DNA of 64,000 bases from Phytohabitans sp036906915 (GTDB lineage Bacteria; Actinomycetota; Actinomycetes; Mycobacteriales; Micromonosporaceae). Below the pieces are notes generated by a model, which saw nothing but the letters and a program-made list of their open reading frames with translations, was not told where the DNA came from and searched no databases. The stretch spans positions 1 to 64,000 of the forward strand of contig NZ_JBAKHX010000025.1 in assembly GCF_036906915.1 (NCBI RefSeq). Direction: 5' to 3'. A program made the position numbers and the translations under genes. Of this stretch, positions 34,076 to 43,373 are shown piece by piece (the first letter of the stretch is position 1; every line of letters starts with the position of its first letter).

Positions 34076-34434
34076 AGTTCCTCGTCGACGAGTGCCTGCC
34101 GCAGCGGGTCGCCGACATGCTCAACACGGCGGGGCACGACGCCATCCACGTCGTTGGCTGCGGGATGACCGGTGCGCCGGATGAGGAAGTGCTCCGCAAG
34201 GCTGTTGAAGACGGGCGGGTCTTGATCTCTGCGGACACGGACTTTGGGGAGATCCTGGCCCGGACGCAGGGGCGCACGCCGAGCGTGATCCTCTTCCGCC
34301 GCCATGACCGGCTCCCCACGTCTCACGTCGCGATCCTCCTGGCCAACCTCGATACCGTGGAGGACGAGCTGGTGAAGGGCGCGTTCGTCGTCATCACCGA
34401 CGACCGTCTTCGGATACGCGCGCTGCCCATCTGA
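34072..34434 (+). CDS. DUF5615 PIN-like toxin
   Basis: A 120-residue PIN-like (Mut7-C-type) protein, DUF5615 family, usually paired with DUF433. Conserved acidic residues stand in the expected places: KFLVDECLPQ (Asp6, Glu7), SADTDFGEIL (two Asp) and the C-terminal VVITDDRLRIR. It is predicted to be a ribonuclease toxin. The GTG start overlaps the antitoxin stop. It ends 97 bases before attR, making it the last gene of the element. Confidence 0.82.
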   Translation: MKFLVDECLPQRVADMLNTAGHDAIHVVGCGMTGAPDEEVLRKAVEDGRVLISADTDFGEILARTQGRTPSVILFRRHDRLPTSHVAILLANLDTVEDELVKGAFVVITDDRLRIRALPI

Positions 34435-34530
34435 CGCGTGCAGCGGACGTGCAATGATCATGGCGCGGTGACTGGCACCGAGCCGTAGGGACCCAGGTCA
34501 GCAACGAGCAGGCACAACAGCCGCCACCGA

Positions 34531-34575
34531 TTTCCTAAACCGTGTGTCGCAAGTTCGAATCTTGCCGGGGGCACC
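34531..34575 (+). repeat. attR direct repeat (45 bp)
   Basis: A 45-base perfect copy of the tRNA-Arg 3' segment (18665-18709). Only the anticodon-loop-to-acceptor part is present; the D-arm and 5' acceptor strand are missing, so this is not a tRNA gene. It marks the right end of the AICE. Confidence 0.93.
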
Positions 34576-35084
34576 ACCACCGACGCGGCTACCAGCGCGT
34601 GCGAGCCCAACATCCAAAATCCACCGCATCGACGTTGGATGCCCCGATGGCAGGACTGCTTCGGTCCCTGAATGAGCCGTACACCCTACCAGGCTCGCAC
34701 TATGCAACCGGCAGGCGATATAAGTCCGCGCGCCCTTAGCTATTTGCATATTGCAAGGTGCCGCATTGGTGAACGTGGCACTTTTCTACGCGTCGAGGGA
34801 CTTCTCTGTAGGAGATAGGCCTACTCGACAGTTCGTGGTGGGAATATCGCTACCGGTAAGCTGTAGAGAACTCAATACTATCAACTCTGTCAATGCAATA
34901 CGTGACTGGCCAGGGGATACGTCGCCGCAGCCGCCTGAGCCCGGCACAAATACCAAATCAGATCTAGCTATTTCCCGTGCTAGTGATACTGTTCCCCGCT
35001 GGCGGTGATCTTTGGGGGCCGACGCCCACTGATCACGGAGGTATTCAGCAGTCTGGCCGCCATGTGCGGCTGGGGGGAGCGAAT
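34576..35084. other. Gene-free stretch right of attR
   Basis: About 510 bases with no credible gene; base composition is lower in GC than the chromosome further right. This is the original chromosomal flank of tRNA-Arg or the scar of an older insertion. No tRNA or terminator was recognised. Confidence 0.5.
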
Positions 35085-35237
35085 ATGAGGTGGGTTCTGC
35101 GGTCCGCAGTTCTCGCAATACTTGGGACGGGCCTCGCCGTCGGCGCGGTCTCGGCTCCGGCGCAAGCCCATGAGGCAAAGCCGTCGTCCTACGCACACGT
35201 CAAGGTCTGCTACGAACCGTACGTGCACTTCGAGTAG
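35085..35237 (+). CDS. Small secreted peptide
   Basis: A 50-codon gene below usual calling limits. The product has a clear Sec signal peptide (basic MRWVLR, hydrophobic SAVLAILGTGLAVGAV, cleavage after APAQA) and a 21-residue mature part, starting HEAKPSSYAHVKV and containing one Cys near an aromatic tail (YEPYVHFE). GGGGGAG precedes the ATG. Function unknown; it lies immediately upstream of a two-component system and could be a ligand or a short exported factor, but that is speculation. Confidence 0.6.
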   Translation: MRWVLRSAVLAILGTGLAVGAVSAPAQAHEAKPSSYAHVKVCYEPYVHFE

Positions 35238-35295
35238 TCCAGCGGTTTTCCCCAGGCCATGACCTGCGGAAAACCACAACGGTAGCCTCGCGACC

Positions 35296-36390
35296 ATGTG
35301 GCAGGGCTGGGCACGGACTGGGCTGGGCGTCGCGTTGGGGGCGCTCAGTGCCGTGCTTGAGCTGGCCTACGTCGTGCTCGCTGGCTTCCTAGCGGCGGTT
35401 CCCGGAGCACGGCGGGCGGTCTACGGGGGCGCCCGCCGTCTTGCCGCGATGGAGCGGCGGCGGCTGGCCGCCTTTTACGGCGCCGAGAACGCGGCCGACT
35501 TCACCGGCGAGCGTGCCTATCGTTACCTGGCGGTCCGCTGGGCGGTCGGGCTGCTCGGCGGACTGCTCGTCCTGCTGTTCGTCTACGGGGTGGCGGTAGG
35601 AGCCGTCTGGGTCTGGCATTTTCTCATCGGGCGCAGCGCTCTGATCACCTTCGGCTCGCAGGTGGTGATTGGCATGGTGCTGCTCTTCATCAGTGTGCAG
35701 GGGTTCGTCGGGCTCGTCGCACTGGAGCGGAGGGTGGCGCGGCACTTCCTCGGGCCGAGTGAGCGGGAGCGACTGGAGCGGCGGATCACCGAGCTCGCCA
35801 CGAGCCGTGCCGGGGTGGTGGAGGCGGTCGATGCCGAACGCCGCCGGATCGAACGCGACCTGCACGATGGAGTGCAGCAAAGGCTGGTCGCGCTCGGCAT
35901 GCTGCTTGGGCGGGCTCGGCGCACCCAGGGCGACAGTGACCTGCTGCGACAGGCGCACGAGGAGGCGCGGCAGATCCTCGACGAGCTGCGCGACGTTGCC
36001 TGGCGGGCGTATCCGGCCGCGCTGGACCATCTCGGCCTGGACGAGGCGTTGCTGCGGGTCGCCGAGCGGGCCGGATTGCCGGTGCGGGTTCGTTACGAGC
36101 TGACTGAGCGGCCAGCTAGGCCGGTGGAGACGGCGGCCTACTTCGTGGTGTCGGAAGCGGTCACCAACGCGGCCAAGCATTCGCGGGCCAGCACGGTCAT
36201 TGTGCGGGTGTCCACTGAGGAGGGCAGGGTGTTGGTGCGCGTGCGCGATGACGGTGTGGGCGGAGCTGATCCGGCCGGCGGTGGCCTGTCCGGGCTGGCG
36301 CGGCGGGTCGCCGCGCTCGACGGCCGGTTCGATGTGGACAGTCCGGTTGGTGGGCCGACGACCATCGTGGCGGAGCTGCCATGCGCGTGA
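35296..36390 (+). CDS. NarL-type sensor histidine kinase
   Basis: A 364-residue membrane sensor kinase. Three or four hydrophobic segments occupy the first 150 residues (LGALSAVLELAYVVLAGFLA; VGLLGGLLVLLFVYGVAVGA; QVVIGMVLLFISVQGFVGLV). The HisKA_3 box ERRRIERDLHDGVQQRLVAL contains the phosphorylated histidine; the ATPase domain shows VVSEAVTNAAKHSRAS (N box) and VRVRDDGVGGADPAGGGLSG (G1). The stop overlaps the response regulator start by 10 bases. The signal is unknown. The start at ATG 35296 gives a plausible N-terminus. Confidence 0.88.
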   Translation: MWQGWARTGLGVALGALSAVLELAYVVLAGFLAAVPGARRAVYGGARRLAAMERRRLAAFYGAENAADFTGERAYRYLAVRWAVGLLGGLLVLLFVYGVAVGAVWVWHFLIGRSALITFGSQVVIGMVLLFISVQGFVGLVALERRVARHFLGPSERERLERRITELATSRAGVVEAVDAERRRIERDLHDGVQQRLVALGMLLGRARRTQGDSDLLRQAHEEARQILDELRDVAWRAYPAALDHLGLDEALLRVAERAGLPVRVRYELTERPARPVETAAYFVVSEAVTNAAKHSRASTVIVRVSTEEGRVLVRVRDDGVGGADPAGGGLSGLARRVAALDGRFDVDSPVGGPTTIVAELPCA

Positions 36391-37025
36391 TGCTGGCCGA
36401 AGACTCGACGCTGCTTCGGGAGGGCCTGGTCCGGTTGCTCGCCGACGAGGGGCACGAGGTCGTCGCCGCCGTCGGCGACGGCGACGCGCTGCTCGCGGCT
36501 GTCGCCGCGGACCAGCCGGACGTCGTGGTCGTCGACGTGCGGATGCCGCCGACTCACACGGACGAAGGGCTGCGCGCCGCCATGGAGCTGCGTGGCCGGT
36601 GGCCGCGCGTCGGGGTCCTGGTGCTTTCCCAGTACGTCGAGAGGCGTTACGCGGTCGAGTTGCTCACCGCGCACACCGACGGTGTCGGGTACCTCTTGAA
36701 GGATCGTGTCGCGCAGGTGGGTGAGTTCCTCGAGGCGCTGGACCGGGTCGGGGCCGGCGGCACCGCGTTCGATCCGGAGGTGGTGCGGCAGCTGCTCGCC
36801 CGGACCACTCACACCGACCCGCTGAGCCGGCTGACACCCCGCGAGCGTGACGTGCTCGACCACATGGCGCAGGGGCACACCAACGCCACGATCGCCGAGC
36901 AGTTGCACGTCTCGCAGAGCGCGGTCGAGAAGCACGTCAACAGCATCTTCGACAAGCTCGACCTGTCGCACACGACGGGGTACAGCCGGCGGGTGCTCGC
37001 CGTGCTGAGGTATCTGGGCTCGTAG
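36381..37025 (+). CDS. NarL/LuxR-family response regulator
   Basis: A 214-residue regulator. The receiver domain has the acidic pair (MLAEDS), the phosphoacceptor Asp in VVVVDVRMPP and the conserved Lys in YLLKDR. The LuxR helix-turn-helix is at about 150-210 (LTPRERDVLDHMAQGHTNAT; SQSAVEKHVNSIFDKLDL). It overlaps the cognate kinase gene, so the two form one unit. Targets cannot be read from sequence. Confidence 0.9.
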   Translation: MRVMLAEDSTLLREGLVRLLADEGHEVVAAVGDGDALLAAVAADQPDVVVVDVRMPPTHTDEGLRAAMELRGRWPRVGVLVLSQYVERRYAVELLTAHTDGVGYLLKDRVAQVGEFLEALDRVGAGGTAFDPEVVRQLLARTTHTDPLSRLTPRERDVLDHMAQGHTNATIAEQLHVSQSAVEKHVNSIFDKLDLSHTTGYSRRVLAVLRYLGS

Positions 37026-37280
37026 TCAGCGCCAGCGGAAGTGTATGAAGAGGCGGCCGAAGTTCTTGGAGTCCTTCTCGACGCGGTGGTACAGCGCCTT
37101 GATCTCCTTCTGGTCGAGGAACCGCAGCACCCGCTTCTTGAGCTGCCCGGATCCCTTACCCGGGATGATCTCGACGAGAGTGGCCTTCTTGGCGACCGCC
37201 TCGTCGATGATCCCCCGGAGCGCACGATCGATGTCGTGCCCCCGGTTGAAGATGTCATGCAAGTCCAGCTTGAGCTTCAT
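37026..37280 (-). CDS. Smr-domain protein
   Basis: An 84-residue stand-alone Smr (MutS2 C-terminal-like) domain, with the conserved LKLDLHDIFNRGHDIDRAL and the nuclease/RNA-binding loop EIIPGKGSGQLKKRV. Such domains bind or cleave structured DNA or RNA; small actinobacterial versions are uncharacterised. ATG 37280 is preferred because homologous proteins begin at this conserved segment; longer starts at 37325 or 37331 are possible. It is divergent from the cellulase gene. Confidence 0.8.
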   Translation of the reverse strand: MKLKLDLHDIFNRGHDIDRALRGIIDEAVAKKATLVEIIPGKGSGQLKKRVLRFLDQKEIKALYHRVEKDSKNFGRLFIHFRWR

Positions 37281-37361
37281 CAGATCGGATGTTAGCTGGC
37301 CAGCCGGGGTGGCAGATCGATCCATTGACATGTTGGAAACGCGTTGAGAACATTCCAGGGT

Positions 37362-37375
37362 TGGGAGCGCTCCCA
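37362..37375. promoter_or_regulatory. CebR operator
   Basis: TGGGAGCGCTCCCA is a perfect 14-bp palindrome identical to the operator of CebR, the LacI-family cellobiose-responsive repressor of Streptomyces cellulose genes. It lies 17 bases before the GH9 cellulase start. TTGACA at 37325-37330 with a weak -10 (GAACAT, 17-base spacer) places the transcription start on the operator. Confidence 0.88.
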
Positions 37376-37392
37376 CAACTGGAAGGAACGAC

Positions 37393-39612
37393 GTGACAAA
37401 ACGGACACGACGGCTCGCCGTCACGGTCGCGGCGGCGCTGGCCGCGACCGGGCTGACCGCCTCTACGGCGTACGCGGACGGGCCGGAGCAGATCGTCAAC
37501 GGCACCTTCGACAACGGTCATGCCCCCTGGTGGGGCACGGCCAACATCACTCTCGACTCCAGCAGCGGGCAGCTCTGCGCTGACATTCCCGGCGGCACCG
37601 TCAACGCCTGGGACGCCATCGTGGGCATCAACGACATCCCGCTCGTCAGCGGCGAAACATACGCGTACAAGTTCTTCGCCACGGGCACGCCCGCGCGGGT
37701 GGCCAAGGCGCTCGTCCAGATCGGCGCCGACCCGTGGACACAGTATTTCGGCGCGACTCCCGAGTTCAGTCCGTCCGGCAACGACTATTCGTACACGTTC
37801 ACCTCGCCGGTCGACCTCACCAACGGGCAGGTCGTCTTCCAGCTTGGCGGCAGCGCTGAGCCGTGGCGGTTCTGCCTCGACAACGTCTCGTTGGCCGGCG
37901 GTGCGGTCGCCGAACCGTACGTGCCGGACACCGGGCCGCGGGTGCGCGTCAACCAGGTCGGCTACGTGCCCGACGGGCCAAAGAACGCCACCCTCGTCAC
38001 GGAGGCCACAACGGCCCTGCCGTGGCAGCTCAAGAACGCCGCCGGCGCCGTGGTCGCGAACGGTAAGACCGCGCCGCGCGGCGTCGACGCCTCGTCGGGC
38101 CAGAACGTACACACGATCACGTTCGACCGGTACACCAAGGCGGGCGCGGGCTACACGCTGGTCGCTGACGGCGAGACCAGCCGGCCGTTCGACATCGGCG
38201 CCGGGTACTGGGAGCAGTTGCGGCTCGACGCGCTCAAGTTCTACTACACCCAGCGCAGCGGGGTGGAGATCCTCGACAGCCTGCGGCCAGGGTACGGCCG
38301 GCCGGCCGGTCACGTCGGGGTCGCGCCCAACCAGGGTGACACGAGCGTGCCGTGCCAGCCGGGCGTCTGCGACTACACATTGGACGTCTCGGGTGGCTGG
38401 TACGACGCGGGTGACCATGGCAAGTACGTGGTCAACGGGGGCATCTCCGTAGCCCAGATGATGAGCGAGTACGAGCGGTCGCGGAAGCCGTGGAAGCTCA
38501 AGGACGGCACGCTGGCGATCCCGGAGAGCGGCAACAAGGTGCCGGACATCCTCGACGAGGCGCGGTGGGAGCAGGAGTTCCTGCTGAGCATGCAGGTGCC
38601 GGCGGGTGAGGCGCTGGCGGGGATGGCGCACCACAAGATCCACGATGAGACGTGGACGGGGCTGCCGCTGCTGCCGCACCTCGACGATCGCAAGCGCGAG
38701 CTGCACCCGCCGTCGACCGCGGCGACGCTGAACCTGGCGGCCACCGCGGCCCAGGCGGCGCGCGTGTTCAAGCGGTACGACCAGCAGTTCGCGGCGCGCA
38801 ACCTGGCCGCCGCGAAGCGCGCGTGGGCCGCCGCCAAGGCGCACCCGGACGTGCTTGCCGACCCGGCCGACGCCACCGGCGGCGGCGCCTACTCCGACGC
38901 GGACGTCAGCGACGAGTTCTACTGGGCGGCCGCCGAGCTGTACATCACCACGGGCGCCAAGGAGTACAGGGACTTCATCCTGGCCTCACCGCACCACACC
39001 TCGGACGTGTGGCGGGAGCGTGGCTTCGACTGGGGCTCGACGGCGGCTCTGGGCCGGCTCGACCTCGCCACGCTGCCCAACAAGTTGCCGGACCGGGCGC
39101 GGGTGCGGGCGTCGGTGCTCGAAGGTGCCGAGCGGTACCTGGCGACGATCAAGGCACACCCGTACGGCATGCCGTACGCGCCGAGCGACAACCAGTTCGA
39201 CTGGGGCTCCAACCAGCTCGTCATCAACAACCTGGTGGTCATCGCGACCGCGTACGACCTGAGCGGGCGGGCCAAGTACCGCGACGGCGTGCTGGAGGGG
39301 ATGGACTACATCTTCGGCCGGAACGCGCTCAACATGTCGTACGTGACCGGGTACGGCGAGGTGGCGTCGAAGAACCAGCACAGCCGCTGGTACGCCCGGC
39401 AGCTCAATCCAGACCTGCCGAACCCGCCCAACGGGACGCTCGCCGGCGGGCCGAACTCGTGGATCCAGGACCCGTTGGCCCAGCAGAAGCTGCGGGGCTG
39501 CGTCGGCCAGTTCTGCTACATCGACGACATCGAGTCCTGGTCGACGAACGAGCTGACGATCAACTGGAACGCCCCGTTGGCCTGGATAGCGGCCTTCATC
39601 GCGGACCTGTAG
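37393..39612 (+). CDS. Secreted GH9 endoglucanase with CBM4/9-like and Ig-like domains
   Basis: A 739-residue secreted cellulase. A signal peptide (cleavage after AYA, about residue 28) precedes a CBM4/9-like jelly roll (about 33-165), a CelD_N Ig-like domain (about 178-275) and the GH9 catalytic (alpha/alpha)6 barrel (about 278-737). Catalytic residues are visible: DAGD at 338-341 (Asp338/Asp341), the substrate-side histidine in KNQHSRWYAR, and the proton donor Glu720 in STNELTINWN. It hydrolyses beta-1,4-glucan outside the cell. The GTG start has GGAAGGA at 37381-37387. Expression should be induced by cellobiose through the CebR operator 17 bases upstream. Domain set and length are normal. 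Confidence 0.92.
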   Translation: MTKRTRRLAVTVAAALAATGLTASTAYADGPEQIVNGTFDNGHAPWWGTANITLDSSSGQLCADIPGGTVNAWDAIVGINDIPLVSGETYAYKFFATGTPARVAKALVQIGADPWTQYFGATPEFSPSGNDYSYTFTSPVDLTNGQVVFQLGGSAEPWRFCLDNVSLAGGAVAEPYVPDTGPRVRVNQVGYVPDGPKNATLVTEATTALPWQLKNAAGAVVANGKTAPRGVDASSGQNVHTITFDRYTKAGAGYTLVADGETSRPFDIGAGYWEQLRLDALKFYYTQRSGVEILDSLRPGYGRPAGHVGVAPNQGDTSVPCQPGVCDYTLDVSGGWYDAGDHGKYVVNGGISVAQMMSEYERSRKPWKLKDGTLAIPESGNKVPDILDEARWEQEFLLSMQVPAGEALAGMAHHKIHDETWTGLPLLPHLDDRKRELHPPSTAATLNLAATAAQAARVFKRYDQQFAARNLAAAKRAWAAAKAHPDVLADPADATGGGAYSDADVSDEFYWAAAELYITTGAKEYRDFILASPHHTSDVWRERGFDWGSTAALGRLDLATLPNKLPDRARVRASVLEGAERYLATIKAHPYGMPYAPSDNQFDWGSNQLVINNLVVIATAYDLSGRAKYRDGVLEGMDYIFGRNALNMSYVTGYGEVASKNQHSRWYARQLNPDLPNPPNGTLAGGPNSWIQDPLAQQKLRGCVGQFCYIDDIESWSTNELTINWNAPLAWIAAFIADL

Positions 39613-39640
39613 ACGCCGCCGCGATCAAGGGGAACCGCAT

Positions 39641-39699
39641 CGATCAAGGGCAAACGCACGCGGAAAAGAGATCGAACCACGTGCGTTTGCCCTTGATCG
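39641..39699. repeat. Dispersed hairpin repeat, copy 1
   Basis: Perfect 20-bp inverted repeat (39641-39660 and 39680-39699, CGATCAAGGGCAAACGCACG) with a 19-base loop. A near-identical copy lies at 60532-60588. It sits between the convergent ends of the GH9 and M28 genes and may act as a bidirectional terminator. Confidence 0.85.
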
Positions 39700-39718
39700 G
39701 CGGGGAATGTGGTGGGTG

Positions 39719-42100
39719 TTAGAGGGTGACTGTCGTCGCTACCGCCACCAGGTCGGAGGTGTGGGTGCCGGCTACGCCTGTGCCGGGCGGGCGGGGGACG
39801 AAGTCGGGGAGGGACTCCAGGCCGTCGCTGCCGTCCATGACGCGGAAGCTCACCGGGCCGGCACGCTGGCGCAGGACCAGGTCGAGTTCGACGCCCTCCG
39901 GGGGTGGGGCGTGGAAGACGAGGCCGAAGGACCACCGTTCGCCCTCCCGGCCTACCGCCGCCGGCTGGCTCGCTACCCGGGCCGACACCACCGTCGCTGT
40001 GGCGGCGTCGACGTGGAGCGCCACCATCCGTGCCGGGCGCTGCGGTCGCAACCGGAGCCGCAGCGTCCGCTCGGTGCCAGCCGTCGTGGAGGAGAGCACC
40101 TCCAGCGCCGGCGGCGCCAGCGCCGCGGCCTGAGCGGGGCCGGCGCGCAGTGGGTCGGTGCCCAGGGCCGGGAAATCACCGTCCACAGTGGCAGTCGACG
40201 AGACGTAGCGCGCGGTCCAGTCCTGGACGGTCCGCTCCTCGCTCAACCAGCGGGCCTGCCCGGTGCCCGCGTCCAGCGCGTACATCAGGTGCGTTGGGAT
40301 GGGGTGCGCGGTATCGAAGCGGTCGACACGCAGGCCCACGCCGGCCAGCACCAGCGCGGCCAGTGTCGCGGCGAGCGGCGGGTACATCGCGCGGCGGCGG
40401 GCGCGCGCCGCGGGCATCCCGAGCTGGCCACCGGCTTCCGGCCACAGTAGATCGAGTACCGGCAGGGCGGCGAGCCCGAGCAGGATGGCGAACAGTGCGG
40501 CGGCGCCGCCGGTGGCCATGCCGAGCGCGGGAAACAGCAGTGCGACCGTCGGCACCAGGATCAGGACGGCGACGGTGGAGCCGAGGGTCAGGAGCGGGAC
40601 CGCGGCGCGGGGGAAGGCCAGCGCCGCCAGACCGGCCAGCGCGCCCGCGAGGCAGGGGAGTGTGGCGAGGTACGCCCCGCCGGGCGTGACCGCCGCCAGC
40701 GCGGCGCCTATGACGGCCAGCCAGCCAAGTCCCCCGATCGCCAGCGAGCCAGGGTCGAGGCGCCGGCGCAGAAGCGCGTACCAGATCGTCAGGACCGCGG
40801 CGGCGAGCGCGATGACCGCGAGCCTGAACCACAGTGGACGGTATGGGTCGAGCACCGCGGCGTAGCCAGGGCGCGCCGCGGTGATCGCGGCCCACAGCAG
40901 TTGGGCCGCGACCGGGCCGGCGGCGAGGGGGATGAGCGCGAGGCCGAAGCCGCCGGCCACGCGCGGCCAGGTGGTGCGGCCGCGGCGGCGCGCGAGCCAG
41001 GCGAGCGCGGCCACCGCCGCGAGCGCGAGCGCCGCGAGGGGCCAGGTCAGCCAGCCCGGGTACCGGACGAGCGCACCCGGCACCGGAAAGTACGTGGCGT
41101 CGCCGTCAGCGTCCAGGCCGGACAGGTCGGTGGCGGCGAACTCGCGGGCGAGCCCGAGCGCGTTGTCGCCGTGGTGCTGGAGGCTGGCGCGGTTCATGGC
41201 GGCGGGGGTGTCCAGCGGCGTGTGGTAGGTCGCACTGCCGTCGATGTAGGCGGAGTTGAGGCCGATGAACCCTTTGTCGAGGAACGCGGTGAAGTCGGTG
41301 TCGTTGGGCAGCAGGCGGTAGACCTCGACGGCGAACGAGGTGCCCACGGGGTGCGGAGCGGCTCGGCCGTAGACGCCGACGAGCGCGGCGTTGCGCCTGG
41401 ATGTCTCGAACATGATCACAGGGCCGGTGCTGCCGCGCGCTTCCAGGTTGAGCACCACGCCGCCGCCGGCAGCGAGCGGGTGGCTGCCGGCGAAGGCGGC
41501 CGCGCCGCACAGGCACGCCTCCTCGGCGTCGGTGAGCACCAGCACCACATCGTTGCGCGGGCGCGGGCCGGCGGCCAGCGCCCGCGCCACCTCCAGGATC
41601 GTCGCGACCCCAGCGCCGTCGTCGTTGCCGCCCGGCCCGGTCTGCACCGAGTCGTAGTGCGCGACCAGGAAGACCCGTCCGGTCGGCGCGGCGCCCGGCA
41701 GTAGCGCCACGACGTTGCGCACCCGGGCGAAGGCGCTGCCGCCCTCGCCGCCGGAGATGTGCCCGGCCTCCAGGCCGACGGTGTCCTGGACCGACGTGTC
41801 GAGGCCGAGGCCGCGCAGCGTGCCGGTGATGTGGTCGCGGACCTGGTCGTTCGCGGCGCTGCCGGCGACGTGCGTGCGCGCGCCGACGGCACTCACATGG
41901 GTGAACGCGCGCTCGGCGCTGAACGTGTCCGCGGGCGCCCCGGCGGCGCGCGGTGAGGGCGGCTGGAGATCGAGCAAGGTGACGGCGCCGACCACCACTA
42001 GCGCGAGTAACGCGGCCGCGGCGAAGAGCGCGCGGCGGTGGGGGCGGGCGAGCGCCCGGTCGGCGTTTGGGAGCAGCGCGACGGCCATGGCGAACATCAT
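39719..42100 (-). CDS. Membrane M28-family metallopeptidase
   Basis: A 793-residue protein. After one N-terminal transmembrane helix (about 24-44), the M28 zinc aminopeptidase domain (about 65-330) carries the metal ligands in VAHYDSVQTGPGGNDDGAGV and LVLTDAEEACLCG (Glu-Glu), with a late histidine in YIDGSATYHTPLDTP. The C-terminal half has eight or so membrane helices (about 355-620) and a final soluble domain. This resembles the Fxna/PFF1-type M28 peptidases. It is likely an exported aminopeptidase facing outside. Start ATG 42100 (tandem ATG at 42097). Confidence 0.85.
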   Translation of the reverse strand: MMFAMAVALLPNADRALARPHRRALFAAAALLALVVVGAVTLLDLQPPSPRAAGAPADTFSAERAFTHVSAVGARTHVAGSAANDQVRDHITGTLRGLGLDTSVQDTVGLEAGHISGGEGGSAFARVRNVVALLPGAAPTGRVFLVAHYDSVQTGPGGNDDGAGVATILEVARALAAGPRPRNDVVLVLTDAEEACLCGAAAFAGSHPLAAGGGVVLNLEARGSTGPVIMFETSRRNAALVGVYGRAAPHPVGTSFAVEVYRLLPNDTDFTAFLDKGFIGLNSAYIDGSATYHTPLDTPAAMNRASLQHHGDNALGLAREFAATDLSGLDADGDATYFPVPGALVRYPGWLTWPLAALALAAVAALAWLARRRGRTTWPRVAGGFGLALIPLAAGPVAAQLLWAAITAARPGYAAVLDPYRPLWFRLAVIALAAAVLTIWYALLRRRLDPGSLAIGGLGWLAVIGAALAAVTPGGAYLATLPCLAGALAGLAALAFPRAAVPLLTLGSTVAVLILVPTVALLFPALGMATGGAAALFAILLGLAALPVLDLLWPEAGGQLGMPAARARRRAMYPPLAATLAALVLAGVGLRVDRFDTAHPIPTHLMYALDAGTGQARWLSEERTVQDWTARYVSSTATVDGDFPALGTDPLRAGPAQAAALAPPALEVLSSTTAGTERTLRLRLRPQRPARMVALHVDAATATVVSARVASQPAAVGREGERWSFGLVFHAPPPEGVELDLVLRQRAGPVSFRVMDGSDGLESLPDFVPRPPGTGVAGTHTSDLVAVATTVTL

Positions 42101-42150
42101 GCTCGGCGGGTGGGTCGCACGCTCCCGGCGCTGTGTCCTAGCGTGTGCGC

Positions 42151-43373
42151 ATGACTCGTGGCTCTCGGGTGTCCGCGATGCCGCCGTATCCGCACGGCGG
42201 CCGCGGTCCGAGCGGTCGTGTGCCCGCGGAGGAGCGCCTGCGGGTCCTGCTGGTCGAAGACGACGACGCGGACGCTTTTCTGGTCGGCGAACTGCTCGCC
42301 GAGGCCGATGCCCGGGTCGACCTGGTGGTCGCGAGCAGCCTCAACGAGGCCCGGCAGCGGATCGCAGGTGTCGACTGCGTGCTGCTCGACCTCGGGTTGC
42401 CCGACGCCCAGGGCCTCGACGGCCTGCGCCAGGTGCTGACCATGGCGGGGCCGGCGGCGGTGTGTGTGCTGACCGGCCGGCAGGACGAGCACGTCGGCAT
42501 CGGCGCGGTGGCCGAGGGCGCCCAGGACTACCTGCTCAAGGGCCAGGTCGACGGCGTGCTGCTGGCGCGGGCCCTGCGGTACGCCGTCGAGCGGAAGCGT
42601 TCCGACGAGAACGCGCGGCGGCTGCGTGAGGTCGAGCTTCGCCAGGCCGAGTCGGCGCGACTGGAGCGCGGCCTCCTGCCGCAGCCGCTGATGACCACCG
42701 ACCAGGTGCGGATGTACCCGTTCTATCGGCCGGGGCGGCACGCCGCCGTGATCGGCGGCGACTTCTACGACGTGGTGCAGACCGGCGAGCGGCTGCACCT
42801 CATCGTCGGTGACGTGTGCGGGCACGGCGCCGACGAGGCGGCCCTGGGCGTCGAGTTGCGGGTTGCCTGGCGGGCGCTGATCCTGGCCGGCGTGGCCGAC
42901 GAGGCGGTGCTGCCGGCGCTGGAGCAGGTGCTCGTCAGCGAGCGGCGGGCCAGGGAGATCTTCGCCACCGTCGCCACGGTCTGTCTGGAACTCAGCGAGG
43001 GCCGGGCCACGGTGCGGCTGGCCGGTCATCCGCCGCCGCTGCTGCTCTCCGGTGGCAAGGTGGCGCCGGTGCCGGCGCCGCACGGGCTGCTGCTCGGCGT
43101 GCAGCCGCGCAAACCACCGGCGTTCGACCTCGCGTTCGACCGCGACGACTGGTCTCTGCTCATGTACACGGACGGGCTGATCGAGGGCCGGGTGGGGCGC
43201 GGCGAGGAGCGGCTCGACGTGCCCGGTCTCTGCGAGCTGCTCGGCGAGCCGGAGGCGGGCGAGGTGCCGCTGCCCTCCCTGCCGCAGTGGCTGGTCGGGC
43301 GGGCCGAGAGCGCCAACGGCGGCCCACTGGCCGATGACGTCGCCATGCTGCTGGTCACGAAGGGTGATGGCCG

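Larger units (their letters stand above)
18665..34575. mobile_element. Actinomycete integrative and conjugative element (AICE) in tRNA-Arg(CCT)
   Basis: The element is bounded by 45-bp perfect direct repeats: one within the tRNA-Arg 3' end (18665-18709), the other isolated at 34531-34575. The integrase gene is the first gene inside the tRNA end, followed by xis, an HUH Rep, an SpdB-like protein and an FtsK-like translocase, the full AICE module set (integration, replication, double-stranded DNA transfer). One unit between repeats is 15,866 bp. Right-hand cargo includes GntR and XRE regulators, a glycosyltransferase, a NACHT NTPase and a toxin-antitoxin pair. All core genes are intact by eye, so the element may be mobile. 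Confidence 0.92.

Noticed and set aside
34531..34575. Second tRNA-Arg gene
   Set aside because: Only the 3' 45 bases are present; D-arm and 5' acceptor strand are missing, so it is an att copy.
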